Positions 24,040 through 37,760 of a DNA stretch of 64,000 nucleotides are shown piece by piece. Position numbers and translations under genes: made by a program. The number at the start of each line of letters is the position of its first letter. Position 1 is the stretch's first letter. Where the stretch lies: assembly GCA_002104945.1 (NCBI GenBank), contig MCFH01000009.1, forward strand, positions 512,501 through 576,500, in the 5' to 3' direction. The stretch is from Piromyces finnis. Its lineage: Eukaryota > Neocallimastigomycota > Neocallimastigomycetes > Neocallimastigales > Neocallimastigaceae. Under the pieces are notes generated by a model. It made no database searches and was not told the origin of the DNA. It saw only the letters and a program-made list of their open reading frames with translations.

Positions 24040-24725
24040 AAAAAACTTCCCTTAAATTTAGGCATTATTTTGGATTATTCGTATTCGATGCGGATAGGAT
24101 GAACAATCTTTTTACCACTGAATTATAGAATGTTTTGCAATCTCTGAATACAGAATTTTTTTCACTTTGCTTTTTTAACCGTTTTTTTAACCTTTTTTCA
24201 TAATAATAATAAATATAAGAATTAATTCATCATTATTTACTTACTTCTTGAAAAATAAGAAAAACAATTTTAAACTATATTTTTTAAGTTTCTTCTTGAT
24301 AGAACTTTAGCTTATGCTGAAGTTACAAATCGATAAGGCAGAACAAAGAACATATTTGAATGAACGGCTTTTTACAGTTCATCGGGGTCTCATGTTCCAT
24401 AGGTAGAGGGTTTCACGGCTTTTCATACTAAAACAATTCTTTCCCCTCCCTATCATTAAGTAGTTCAAGGAAGCTACTTTTTTGATAGGTTTAGTAAGAC
24501 ATTTAGCGTAATCAAAAGTGCCGACGGCTTAACAATATGGCAAAGAAATATTTCAAATGTTCCGTACACAGGACAGGGTTCAATGTTTAGTATTTCTTCA
24601 AATGAATAACATTATAAATTCATGGGAGAGTTAAGTGGACCACCACATTCTTCATACCTGATGTTGATGTTACTTTTATATTTCATTTAATTTATTAGGT
24701 TGGGTCCAATTCCTTATAGTACGGA
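24040..24725 (+). pseudogene. Decayed protein-coding relic with in-frame stops, possibly PQQ-type beta-propeller
   Basis: GC is about 36% over 24301-24660, near the level of genes here and well above the flanks. No frame is open for long, yet one plus-strand frame (codons starting at 24301) stays protein-like for about 390 bases, interrupted by stops at 24334, 24361, 24400, 24457 and 24607. Its clearest parts are QGSYFFDRFSKTFSV, SADGLTIWQRNI and a following GELSGPPHSSYL. Upstream, in another frame, HYFGLFVFDADRMNN and LFTTEL appear near 24063-24115. Patterns like FDA-D and DGxxxWQRNI recall PQQ-type propeller blades, but this is weak. The mixture of TAA, TAG and TGA and a frame change argue for a pseudogene over a real gene. 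Introns could remove some stops; I found no consistent GT-AG set. Confidence 0.5.
24449..24489. other. Imperfect 41-base hairpin inside the relic
   Basis: CCTATCA (24449-24455) pairs with TGATAGG (24483-24489) and AAGTAG (24458-24463) with CTACTT (24474-24479), separated by TT on each side, with an inner TTC/GAA. Could be chance or a structured RNA element. Confidence 0.5.
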
Positions 24726-26966
24726 TTACAAAGTTTATTAAACTTTTATTCAACTTAAAATAATTTTATTTTATCTTTATTTTTTTTTTTATATAAATGT
24801 ATTTTATTATTTTTTATTTATTATTTATTATATCAATATGTATTATCACCTTATATAATGTAATATCACCAAGTATTCTCTTCCTAGTCTAAATAAAAAA
24901 ATAATTTAAAGACATATTATTTTTAATTTTTTTTTTTTTTAATTCATTATACCTATATTAATATCAATAAAATCTAGAATGAATTGTTGAATTGTTAGGT
25001 GTATATGTAAGAATTACCATTATATATATATATATGTTTTAATCATGTAATATTTTCAATATAAAAAAAGTGTCAAATAATAAAAAAAAAAAAATTATAT
25101 TATTATTATTATTTTTAAAAAACAATATTTTTAAATTATTAGAATAAAAAGCATTCTTTAATTTTATTTAAATATATTTATATTTGAAGGAGTGAATTAT
25201 CAGGATCACTTTTATTTTTTCTTTTCGTCTTTAGTGTTTTTTTTTTTTTTTTTTTTTTTTTTCTTAGTTATTATTCACTACCAAAGAATACGCCTATTTA
25301 AATTATATATTAAGGAATAGGACAAACTTTTTATTTTTAAAAGTATATTACTCATAATGGGAATTATTAATTTAAAATGATATTTCTTTGGAAAAATTTT
25401 ATATAAAATAGGTTTTGTTTATTCAAGGAATAGAATAGAAATCAAAGAAAAAAAAAAAATAGTAATAATAATAATAATAAAAGAACTATTTGAATTTTTA
25501 TAAAAGCTAAAATTTTGTTTTAAAACACATTTTTTTTTTTTAACTATAAAGGTACTATTGTATTGCGTATTGCAATAGAAAAAATATAAAAATTAAGAAA
25601 ATAAAAATATATATATACATATGTTATACGTTTTTTTTTTAACACCTTTTATCACATAATTTTAAATAGGCACATTTATCAACTTTTTTTTTTTTTTTTT
25701 TTTTTATTTTCAAAAATTATAACTTAAAATATAGGATAAAAGAAATTTTTTTCTTATAATATTAAATAATTATAATCTTTAGTTTATTATACAAAATGAA
25801 TATATTTTCTATTTTCTAAGCTTTTCAATTCTTCTTTCTTTCTAAAATAAGTTTATAACATTTATTATTATTATTATTATTATTTTTTTTTTATATTTTA
25901 AAAGGCTTTATAAAAAAAATATAAAAAAAAAATATATAATATATATATATAAATGTTATTTTTATTTTTATAAATTTGTTCCTTTTTTTTTTTTGGCTAA
26001 AAAAAAAAAAAAGTAGAAAGAAAGAAATTAAATTAGAGAAAAATTTACTATATATATATAAAGAGAGGAAAAAGAAGATAATGAAAAATAAAACAATAAA
26101 ATGAAAAAAAAGAAAAAAAGAAATTAAATGATAAATTTATATCTTTCCTTTTTTTTTTCTTTCTTTCTTTTTTTATTTTTCTTGAATTATGTAGTTTTTC
26201 TTTCTTTCTTTTCCTTCTTCTTTTCCATTTTTTTTTTCTTTTATTTTTCTATATATATTTTCATTTTTCCTTCTAAGTTCTATGGTGCTTAATCCAAATA
26301 TTATTAATATATCAATTTTCTTCTGAATACGTTTATAATCAAGCTGAACCTATATATTTTTTTCTTTTTAAACTTATAATATATTTAATAATTATGAATT
26401 TTCATTTCTTTTATAAAAAAAAAAAAAGTAAATAAAAAATAGAGTAGGTTAAATATATGTAACAATAATAATAATAATATCATATAATAAAAAATATTAT
26501 ATATTAATATCTATGTATGAACATCTTCTATATATAGTGTATATAGAAAAATGTATTTTACTTTTTTTTATATAAAAAAAAAAAAAAAAAAGAGAAAAAG
26601 AAAAATATGGTTATGGAATATATAAATTTGTTGATGATTGATACGACTATTACTTTTTCTGTTTCTTTAAAACAAAATAGTATAAAAATTGAAATTAAAT
26701 TTACTATATGATATATATTTTAAATAAATAAATCATTTAAAAAGTTTTAATAATAAATATTATAAAAAAAAGACTGAGTTATAATTGCGTGTTTACATTT
26801 TTACAGGTTTAATAAAAAGTATCATTATTTTATTAGTTTAAAATCCTTTTTTTTTTTTTTTTTTTTTTTATCATATTTGAATTTTTTATTTGAAAACTAA
26901 TTACTAAATGCTAATGTACTAATATTATTTCATTCTTCATTTTTTTCTACGTTATACTATTATTAG

Positions 26967-27011
<45 letters not shown>

Positions 27012-27393
27012 CTGATTATGTGCAGTATTTTTTTATATAGAAATAATATTTTTGAATTTGAAAATGTTATCTTCAGTATTTTATTTTATTTTATTTTATT
27101 TTTGAAAATTCTTTTAAAATTCATTGTTATTTTCTATTTATCTATTTTATTAATTTTCAATTAAAAGATTTTATTTAAGATATTGACTTTTCTAATTTTT
27201 TAAATATTTATTATATTGCTGTAATTTTTAAATAGATTTTATCTTTATTTATTTAAAGATATGATTATTTAAATTTAATTTCTTGTTGTTGTTGTTGTTG
27301 TTTTTATTACCACTGTATTATATATTATTAGTTGCTGTTGTATTGCTTATTGCTATTTTATCATTATTATTGATAACATATTTTTTTCTTTTT

Positions 27394-27431
<38 letters not shown>

Positions 27432-27602
27432 GCTTTATTTTAATACTGAAATCTTTCCCCAATATTTTTTATTATATTGTTATTATTATTATTGTTAGGA
27501 TTATTAAAATTATGGTATGCATTCACTGACAACTGTTTTTGTATTAAAACATTTTCAATTTCAAATTTATTATTTTAATTAAAAAAATATATTTTAAATA
27601 AA
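24726..27602. other. Intergenic, downstream of eIF4G
   Basis: About 2.9 kb of A/T runs, with T runs near 25239-25262, 25685-25705 and 27390-27427, a (TA)n tract near 26966-26994 and a (GTT)n/TTG stretch near 27283-27302. It includes the 3' flank of the minus-strand eIF4G gene. No coding stretch recognised. Confidence 0.6.
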
Positions 27603-30600
27603 TTATGCTTGATTTATTGATTCAGTGAATTTTTGAAATGATGGTGAGTTGACGATTTTATTTTTGTTGGATGATGACTTTTTATCCTTGGTATAAGCAT
27701 CTAATGATGATTTATCAATAATTTCTAAATTAATAAAGATACGAACAAGATTTTCAAATAATAGTATTTTATCGCTTTCATCTATAATTATTGATAAAAA
27801 AAAAAACAATATTAATAAAGAAATTATAGTTTGTTTCAAATATTTTTTATAAATAATTCATTCATATAAGATAATAATATTTAGGTAATTGTTTATAGTT
27901 ACTTATACGGTATTTAGTATCTAAACAATAATCTTGTATTGAGTTTATAACATCAACACTATTGTTATTATTTATAAAGTGGGATAAAACAGATTTAATT
28001 TTTGTTATTATTTCTTCCTTTTCTTTGTAAAGTTCTCTAGAATGTTCCTTTGGTCTAAATTGATTTTGGAATATGGTTTTTGTAGTTACATATTTAATAC
28101 ATCTGCCAACAAATACTTCTGCAAAAGTGGATGAATTAAGAGTATTTTTATCAAGTTGGGATTCAATGTATTTAATAATTTCATTTGAATTTCCACCATC
28201 AAGGTTATTCTTCAAATATTTAGCTACGGCAGCAAGTGGCCAGACTGAAGATATTGGACTATCAACAATTTTATCTTTTATATCATTAATAAGATTATCT
28301 TTAATGTCACCTTCAAAGAAATCAGCAGCATTGACGTTACTAGATTTCCAGGCCTTTATTAATTTATCTTCTGGATAGGAGGCTAAAAATTCAGATATAA
28401 TTGAAGTAATGAAACTTGGTCCATATTGAGCTCTATTTTCAATGACCTTAGAAATTTCTAAAACGTCCTTGAAGTCAATAGCATTGGATTCAATTAATTC
28501 AGCAACAAAGCAACCAATAATATTACTGTATTTTGGAACATCAATTATCATGTCACCAATAAATTCGACATTCTTTTTTAAGCTACCATTTTTTTAAAGA
28601 AATAAAATTAATTTATTAGTATGATTATATCATCATTTTATTTTATTTGTTTTAATATTTTATAAATACTTTTTTATAAAAATCTGTAACTATTATTTAC
28701 CTTTCAATAATGTCTTCACGAGAAATAATTTCTTCATCGTATAAGATAGCATTCATATTGGCGAGATTTTTATATTCTTTAATGATGTTACAAGAAACAT
28801 CAATTAAAATACCCATAATAACACCACTTTGATCACCATCTTTAACTTCTTTACAAGTAAGAATACATTCTTGCTTATCGTTATTTTCTAAGAATTCCTT
28901 AAATACATTTTCGATTCTCTTCTTGGCTTGTTCTTCGGACATCTTTGGTTTATTTGGTGAGGCCTTCATTGGAGATCTATCGCGTTGACTACCAGAACTT
29001 GAACGTCCACTATCAATAGATTTTCTTCTATCACCGGTTTCGTCTGTTAAAGTACTAAATATATTCTTTGAGGTAAAGGATGGTGATTGATTAACTGGAC
29101 TATTAGACATACTGTTTTTATTTTGAATAAATCCAGAACCAGACTTGCGCATTTCTGTATTGGAGTCGGTTTTCTTGTTGGCCCATCCGAAACCACCTAA
29201 ACCTCTCTTTGGTGGACCTAAAAGTATATTATTACTACCATTGGAGATAGAATTAATTTTACCAAAGTGACTAAGATCACCGGCAGTACGTGTTTGTGGT
29301 TTTGGAGTGTTCCAACCATCTTGACTTTGTCTATTATTACGGTAGTCATTTTTCATACCATTGTGACCACTACCTGAACGACCTGAATTTCTTAATTTTT
29401 CCATATCCTTCTTTTCCTTTTCGGCGTCTTGATGAATTTGAGCAATAGTTTTTGGACCTTGAGTAACAGTTCTACTCTTCCAGTCATCCTTACGAAGTTC
29501 ATATACATCTTGTAACATAAATCTAATACGACTTGGAATGGTCTTTCTCTTACTTAATTCTTCAATCTTATCAAAGTAAAGATTCATGTGCTTTTGAGCC
29601 TTTTCATTGTTATCTAACTTTCTACCAATAGTTTTCATTAAGTTGCAAAGACTTTCAAGATCTTCTTCTTCTGGGTTTTCAAAGTTACTGAATAATAATT
29701 TACCAACACATTGATGCATAATCTTTTCAGAAAGCATACTTAACTTGAATAATTCACCAATGAACTTAATGTTACCAAGAGAACGTCTCTTAATCTTAAT
29801 ACGTTCAGTTTCTTTGGTAGCCCATTCATTCTTTTCTTCTTCAGTCATTTCAGAAACTGGCTTAGTAATCTTATTTTCTTCAGTCCATTTTACTTCCTTT
29901 TCGAATTCTAATTGACATTTGTTTAAAAGTAATTTACGGAACAAATTATTTTTGTTTTCGGACTTTTTATCAATCATCCATGATTGAATCTTTGGTAATT
30001 CGTCACTAATACTCTTACATAATTCAGCGTAAAGAGAACCAAAGTTTGGTTCATCTAAGGCTTTATCAAAGACCAAATTAATAACACCTTCTAAGATAGC
30101 TTCATCTGTAATACCAATTTCAATAATTTGCTTGCTAAGAGAATTAAAGTGTTCATATGTTAACTTATTAAGAATACCTTTAACCTTACGGAAGATTTGT
30201 TCTTTTAAGGCTTCTTTCTTTTCTTCTTCGTCTTCAATATTATCAATAATCTTGTCATTATTAAGTTGTGGCTTCCAGGCGTTTTCAGATTTAGCAAGTG
30301 GAGCAACATCACTCATTGGAATAGTTGGACCACCAATCTTACTTTGACGTGACATATTTCTGTTCATTCTACCATTATTATTCATGTTTCTATTTCTGCT
30401 ACCATTAGAACCTTGACGATTACCCATATTTGGAACTTGATTAACCATTTGTGGCATTGGGAAACGGAAACCATTTGGTCCCATTTGTTGACCCATTGGC
30501 ATTCCTTGTGGACCTGGTCCCATTTGCATACCTTGACCCATTGGCATTGGTTGTTGATTCATCATTTGTGGACCAGTGAAATGTCCACTTGGAACTCTCT

Positions 30601-33600
30601 TTTGTAATAAATGTTCATTTGGATTCTTCATCATAGCTGGATTTCTTTGCATATTGATATTAGATGGATTAGAGTTTTGTCTCATCATTGGATTAGTAGC
30701 ACTATTTTGCTTAGTTGGTTGAATGTGACTAGTACGCTTTTTCTCCTTATCACCAATCATAATAGAGTCAACATCTTCTGGTTTGAGAGTTTCTGGTCTG
30801 TAAATACATTTTTCCTTGAAGGATAAAATAAATTCTTTTGGGTAGATTGGATAATCCTTATCATTTGTTGGGATTTTCATGTTTTCTGGATATTTAATCT
30901 TACTGAAATCGGATTCTAAGACATATTCAGAAGCTGGTTTTGGATATGGTTGCTTAACCTTATTTTGTGGTTTTTGTTGATTGATTGCGGACATCTTATT
31001 GACTTGACTATTAACAATATTACCCATGACTCCGCCCATAACACCACCGTTACTTTTAATAAATGGAGTTTCTTCTGGTTCTTTTACTATCTTATTATTC
31101 TTTAATAAAGACTTACCAATAGTGCTACCTGGCATATTACCAAAGGCATTTTCTTTTTTAGTTGGTTCAGCCTTCTTTGGTGTTTGTGGCTTAGAGTCTG
31201 TTGGTGTCTTTTCTTCATTTGCACTCTTATCATCAGTAGTAACGTCAGTTTCCTTTTCCTTTCCTTCTTCTTTTGATTTTTCAGCATTTTTATTTTCTTT
31301 TTCAGCTGCTCCAACAATCTTAACCTCTTCTACCTTCTTTTCAGCTTCTTCCTTCTTTTCTTTTTCTTCTACCTTTTCATCCTTTTTAACACTTTCTTTT
31401 TCTTTTGGTGTTTCTTTTTTAATTTCCTCAACCTTTGTTTTTTCTTCTTTTGGTTCAGATGGCTTTTGTGGCTCACTTGTAGTTTTCTTTACTGTTTCAG
31501 ATTCAAGTTCCTTGGATTCTTTTTCTCCAATATTTTCATTCTTTAATGGAGAGGATGCAGCATTAGCAGAAAGTGGTGTTTTTGGTGCTTCCTTATTTGG
31601 AGAAGTGATTTTAATTGAGTTAGTTTTTTCGCCAGATGGTGTTGCTGGGGCAGAAGAAGAAAGTCCAGTAACAACTGGTGCAACCTTGGTGTCGTTTTCT
31701 TTTGTAATTTTATCATCAACAATTTGTGTTTCTTCCTTTTCACCAATTTCTCCAATCTTTTTTGCGGATTCCTTTTCAACAGCTGAAGTTGGAGCAGAAG
31801 AAATTTTAGTAGGTGGTGTACTTTTGATTGGTGATGTAGTTGTAGATTTCTTTTCATCAGGTGTTTTAGATTGAGGTGTAGTTGCTGATGATGGTGTATC
31901 TGATTTTTTTTCATCCTTTTTATCATCTTGAGGTTTAACAATTTTAATGGCTTTGTTTTTTGGTTCTGGTGTTGTGTATGGAGAAACCTTGACAAATGGT
32001 TTAGTTTCTTTTTTGAAATTGACCTCTTCATTATTATTTGGATTAGTGATTTTGATTTTAGTTGATGATCTTTGTCCGATATTAGCTTGGACAATAAATG
32101 ATTGTTGAGGTGGTATCATTGCGGTGGCCAAATAAAATTGTTGAGGATAGTAAACTGGTGGTGGTGGTGGTTGTTGGTATAAAATAGGTGGCATATCACC
32201 TCTTTGATTAGGTGCATAAGCTATTTGTGGTCCGAATGGTGGTTGATTTGGTGGGGGTTGACTCATTCTATTATTTTGACGATTATTAAATCCAGAGTTT
32301 CGTTGCATTTGATGTGGTTGATGTTTATTGTGTATTGGTTGTCCTTGGAATTGATTATTATTCATATGATTTGGTGGTGGGAAGTGTCCATTATTACTAT
32401 TATTATGATTCATATGGAAATTATTGTTGTGGTATGGGGAATAGTTTGAATAGCCTTGGTTATTATATTGAGCTGAATTTCTATTATAGTTATTTACATT
32501 CATATTATTATTTGGATTGTTTCCCATGTTATTATTTGGATTATTATTGAAGGTATTATTATTCATAAATGGTTGCATATTTTGTTGAGATGGTATTGGT
32601 CCTTGGTTTTGTTGTAATGGCATTGGTCGTGATTGCATTTGTTGGACTCGTGGAGGATGCATTTGTCTTTGTTGGTTATGAACTTGGTGATGTGGTTGTG
32701 GATGTTGATTTTGGAAATGATGAGGTCCAAAGTTAGAATTAATTTCATTCTTTGGATCCATGTGTCCATTATTTTGCTTTCTTTGTTGTTGTATTATAGA
32801 TGGTGGTGCTGAATGTGTGCGTGGAATTGCTTCATTAATAGCTGCAGCTATATTAGGATGATGCATCTAAATATTAAAAAAATATAACAGTTTTGTAGAT
32901 AAAAGGTAAGTAAAGTACAAAATAATAATGTATAGCTCCATTTATAATTTAGATACAATTCAATAATAGATACTATTTCTATACTTACTGGTGCAGGTTG
33001 TTTAAGTTCATTATCATGTGAATTTATAAAGCCTTTTTGATTATTATTAGTATTATTAGTATTATTAGTATTACTTTTATTATTGGTATTATTATTATTT
33101 GATTCTGGTATAGGGTTGTTTGGTTTTTCTTGCTTAAATTGGAAATTATTGCTTGTTTTCTCTATTTTATCGTTATTAAATGCATTTACATCTGGTTGTT
33201 CTACAACTGGACTATTTAATGAAGAATTTACTTTATCATCTACTTCATTGGAACCAATAGTACCAAAAGTTATACCTTTTCCCATAGCTGTTTTTAAATT
33301 ACATAAAAAAATAAATGTTTGAGTGAAAAGTTAAATATTTATTTATATATATATATAAAATATTTTTAATATTTACGTTTAGGTTTATTTTTCATTAATC
33401 CTTTCTTATATCTAACAGCTTCTCCACTACTACTATTATTAGTAGTACCACTACTGCTTCCTCTAAATTTTTATTTTTTTTAAAATAAATATTTAGTATT
33501 GTACTTAATATTTTTGCTATTTATGAAAATAATATTTACCCTTGTATAGTTCTATTATTATTTTGCTTTTTCTTTCCTCCTTGACTTAAATTACTACTCA

Positions 33601-33736
33601 TGCTTTGTTGTGAATTACTTCCATATAAGGAATCATTGTTATTATTTGAACTATAGCGTTTATTATTCATTTTTTTATTTAATTTGGAATTATTTCTACT
33701 TAATTGTTCTTCGTATTTTGATTGTTTGGAAGCCAT
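27603..33736 (-). CDS. Translation initiation factor eIF4G (MIF4G, MA3, W2-like)
   Basis: Scaffold of the cap-binding complex eIF4F, bridging eIF4E, eIF4A and the 43S complex. Six minus-strand exons fit in frame: 33540-33736, 33377-33462, 32989-33287, 28701-32866, 27909-28582, 27603-27781, giving 1866 residues. Order: polar start with Asn-rich parts; Pro/Gln/Asn/Met-rich segment (about 195-490); Lys/Glu-rich segment (about 500-780); eIF4E-binding site YPKEFIL at about 869-875, matching Y-x4-L/I-hydrophobic; MIF4G HEAT domain from about 1080 (IFRKVKGILNKLTYEHF, ILEGVINLVFDKALDEP); RG/Ser-rich linker; MA3 domain from about 1505 (RIENVFKEFLENND, YSNIIGCFVAELIES); and a C-terminal helical part with LLFENLVRIFINLEIIDKSS and FQKFTES that resembles the W2 domain of animal eIF4G. 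The long frame alone could be mistaken for a start at 32866; upstream exons extend it smoothly. Confidence 0.93.
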
Positions 33737-34334
33737 ATTATATATAATGTATTATTACTTATTTTATTTTTATAATAATAATAATAATAATAATAAAAAT
33801 AATAGTAAGTATTAGATATTTATTGTTTACAAATTGATTAAATATATCTAAAGAATATACTTTTAAACTTTTTTTTTTAATAAATATATTTATTATGATC
33901 AAATCAAAAATAGGTCATAATTTTAATAACTATTATAAATTCATTAAAATAACAATTTAATTACTATATTTAAATGCAAAACTATAGATCAGACCTTATT
34001 TTCTTTCTATTTCTTTTTTTTTTATATTTCAATTAAATTTAAATTATTTATAAATCATTATATATTTGCTTTGCTATACTTAAATTAAATTGATTATTTG
34101 TGACAAAACAAAACAAAACAAGTAAACAAACAAACGAACAAATAAAAAAAAAAAAAAAACTGTAAAAAAAAAACTTTTTTTTCTTAATTTTCATTGATTA
34201 TTTTATGCTCTTAAAATTTGTACTTATTTTTTTTATTATACTTTTATAAATTATTCACTTTACTTTGGTATTTTATATCATTTAAATTTATAATTATATA
34301 TATATATTTTTTTTTCGATTATATAATACTAATA

Positions 34335-34336
<2 letters not shown>

Positions 34337-34373
<37 letters not shown>

Positions 34374-34375
34374 AA
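34337..34375. repeat. (AAAT)n tetranucleotide microsatellite
   Basis: Nine or more uninterrupted AAAT units. A shorter array of the same unit lies at about 34619-34641. Confidence 0.8.
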
Positions 34376-35295
34376 ATAAAATAATAAATAAAAAATTTAA
34401 ATAATTACTTTGTGTAATTGTGGTAGTTAGCAATTTTGTTATTCTCTGAGGTATTATTTTCTTCGAATTAATATACTTCTTTATCTATCTTTCCAAATTT
34501 TATTTATTTTTATTTTTTATATTTTATTAATTAAAAAAAGTGGTATTATTTTTTTTTCAAAAGCGTTAAAAAAAAAAACTTTGAAAAAAAATGGATGAAT
34601 TTTTTAATTGAATAAAATGAATAAATAAATAAATAAATAAATTTAATGAAAGAAGAAATTTAAGAAGTTATACAAGTAATGTATATATTCTTATTCTTAT
34701 TTGTAAAATATGTGATTTATTGAAAGGATAAAGTATAAAAATAAAAAATTTATATATATATTTTTATTTTTAAACTTTATTCTTTTTCCTTTTTGTATTA
34801 ACTAAATTGTTTTTTTAAAGGAATTTATTTTTGCAAAAAAAAAAAAAATAATAGATAATAGATTTTGATAAAATTCCTTTATTGATTGTAATTGTAAATG
34901 TTAATTTGCTTTGCTTTAGTTATGTTGTATATTGTTTATGCGCTTTTATAGTATTTTATGTATCTATCTTTATTTAAGATTAGATTTAATAACTAGCAAA
35001 TATTGATTATAATAATAATAATAATAAATATCTTTTATTATTATTATTATTTAAATCATAATATTTTTATTAATAAAAATATATAAAGTTATATAAAAAA
35101 TTTTTCCTTTCCACAGAAAATTTTTTAATTATTAGCAGTAAGAAAAGAAAAATTAAATTATTTTGTATATTTCAATATAATAATAAAAAATTTAATATTA
35201 TCATTTTATTAATAAATTTATAATTAATTATTTAATTTACTGTTTAATAAAATATTGAAAATTATCAATACTAATCCAATTATGAAATAATAACG

Positions 35296-35510
<215 letters not shown>

Positions 35511-37431
35511 TATATTAGAATAAAATAAATAAAATTACTGTTATAAAAAATATTGCATATATTATTAGCAGCTTCTATTTCTATTTACATTTTTTTTCTA
35601 TTAGAATATTTTATATAGCTTGAGATAATTATAAAATTTTCTGTTCTTAATGGTGGTGGTAGGAATAGGCTTGAACTATTTTATTCTTGGTGTGATGGGA
35701 TGGTTATAGCACATCAAAATTGACAATTCAATATATAATTATTATTAAATAATTTTTATATAATAAATCTATAATATAAAAAATTAAATCATACACTAAA
35801 TTTTTTTTATTCCAAAAGTAGTCATACATTTATTTTAGAATATATTGATAGTATATTAATAATGTAATATTATATTTATGTTATAATATATTGCATATAA
35901 TAGGAAAAATAATATAATTTAATATTGTATTTAAGCAAAATTAAAATATATTTATTAGTAAATAAATAAAGTCGATATATAATAAATATAATTGAATTAT
36001 ATATTTTATGTTTTTACCATTTAAATTTATTTACCACATCAGAATATTATTGGTTGATAATTCTATTTAATGTATTATACATTTACATTACAATAAACAA
36101 AAGTTATATCTTTTTTTTTGATAAATCTCTTTTCTAGAATGAAAAAGGTAATGCTATAATAAAGCATGGTGCTTTACATTTTAACAAGAAGAAATAAAAT
36201 TAAGAAATTTAATAAATGAGTTGTTAATATAAAATCTTTCTTTTTCTACCTTGCTAAAAAGAAATTAAAAACTTAATTGTAGATATGTAAAGAATTTTAT
36301 TAATTTATATAAAATAAAGTTAGAATAAATAACATTTTATTTTAGGACTATCTTTTTTTTTTTTTTTATTTAATATTACCAATACATATTTTAAAAGTTA
36401 ATTTAAATACTTACAAACTATTAAAATTATTTTAGAATTTTCATGATAGATAGATATTTTAATTACCAAAACTCAAGATGAACTCAAAATCTAATTCTTT
36501 ATTATTTATTATAGTATTTACATTGTAGAAAATTAAATAATTCTAATTATATAAACTTTTTTTTTTTAGTATTTTAAAAAAATAGTATTTATGAGATGAT
36601 GAAATTAAAGACACTGCAATTTATTTTTTTTATCTCATTATTGTTTCTACCATAAAAATTACCATAAAAACTTAAATATATTTCATACAATGGTAAGATT
36701 GGAAATTACTATAAATAGTAATACTATTATTACCATCACCGTTCTATCCTACTAGTAGAAATTTCTATCTCACCACTACCTACAGTTAGTAGAAAAAATT
36801 AAAAAAAAAAAAACGTAAAAGATATTAATGCTGTAGCAGTTTTTATCAGCCACGACATCATTGTAATAATATATTTAATTGATAATAAAAATACTAGAAT
36901 AATATTAATTTGTTTTAATAAATATATTGTAATATATGTATAATATATTTTATAGTGATTACTTATTAAATTATTGTTGAGCATTTTGTCCTAATAAAAG
37001 AAAACAGTATTCACTACTTTTTTTTAATTAATAGTTTTATTAAATTAAAATTATAATATATATTGAAATAATATCATCTGTATATTAATTTATATTATCT
37101 TTTTATTAAAATAGAATGGAAAATTCAATTAAAATGTAACTTTATTCATCATCCATATATAATACATTAATTAATAATTAATAATTGAAATTAATTATGA
37201 TATTTATGATCCATTAATTATATTGTTTATAATATATTATTAATATGTTATTCTTAACTGTGATAGGTTAATATATTGTATTCGATCAAATTAAAAAATT
37301 AAAAATTTAATTAAAAAAAATAAATTAAATCTATAAATGAATATGAAATAAATCAATTATACTATATTTGAGAGGAAATTAAATTCAGTTATTTCATGAG
37401 AAAAAAGAAAGGTGGAAAAGTAAAGTGTCAA

Positions 37432-37445
37432 ATGCCTGCAGGCAT
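37432..37445. repeat. Perfect 14-base palindrome
   Basis: ATGCCTGCAGGCAT, eight of fourteen bases G/C, in strongly A/T-rich intergenic DNA. Function unknown. Confidence 0.7.
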
Positions 37446-37760
37446 GTCTTTTTGAAATAATAATAAATAAAATAAAAGAGAAAATAAAGTAATGAGAAAC
37501 CTTGTGTTAGAATATAAAGATAATAGATCAATTCATCATAGTTATTTATATACTTAATAAATATTATCGATAGTAATATGTTTAAATAATACTTTATAAA
37601 TATTTATTAATAAAATAAAATATAAAATAGAAATTAGTAAAAGGATCTATCCTGACTTTTAATAAAATGTTTATAATATGCAATAATAATCCAAAACTTT
37701 AAAAATAATTTAAAAAAAATATTTGACTAAAAATTATTGTATATTCAAAAGGGTTATGGG

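Noticed and set aside
24040-24725. Interpretation as SRP, RNase P, MRP, U-snRNA or 5S RNA gene
   Set aside because: I looked for their hallmark sequences on both strands and found no convincing set; one protein-like frame explains the composition better. A covariance search could reopen this.
31026-31874. 282-codon plus-strand frame of Ser/Phe/Val-rich residues
   Set aside because: It is antisense to the Lys/Glu/Thr-rich part of eIF4G, whose minus-strand frame runs unbroken for 4.2 kb with recognised domains.
32866-32866. Start of eIF4G at the ATG of the long 4.2 kb frame
   Set aside because: A splice acceptor lies directly before this ATG and three upstream exons join in frame back to the ATG at 33736.
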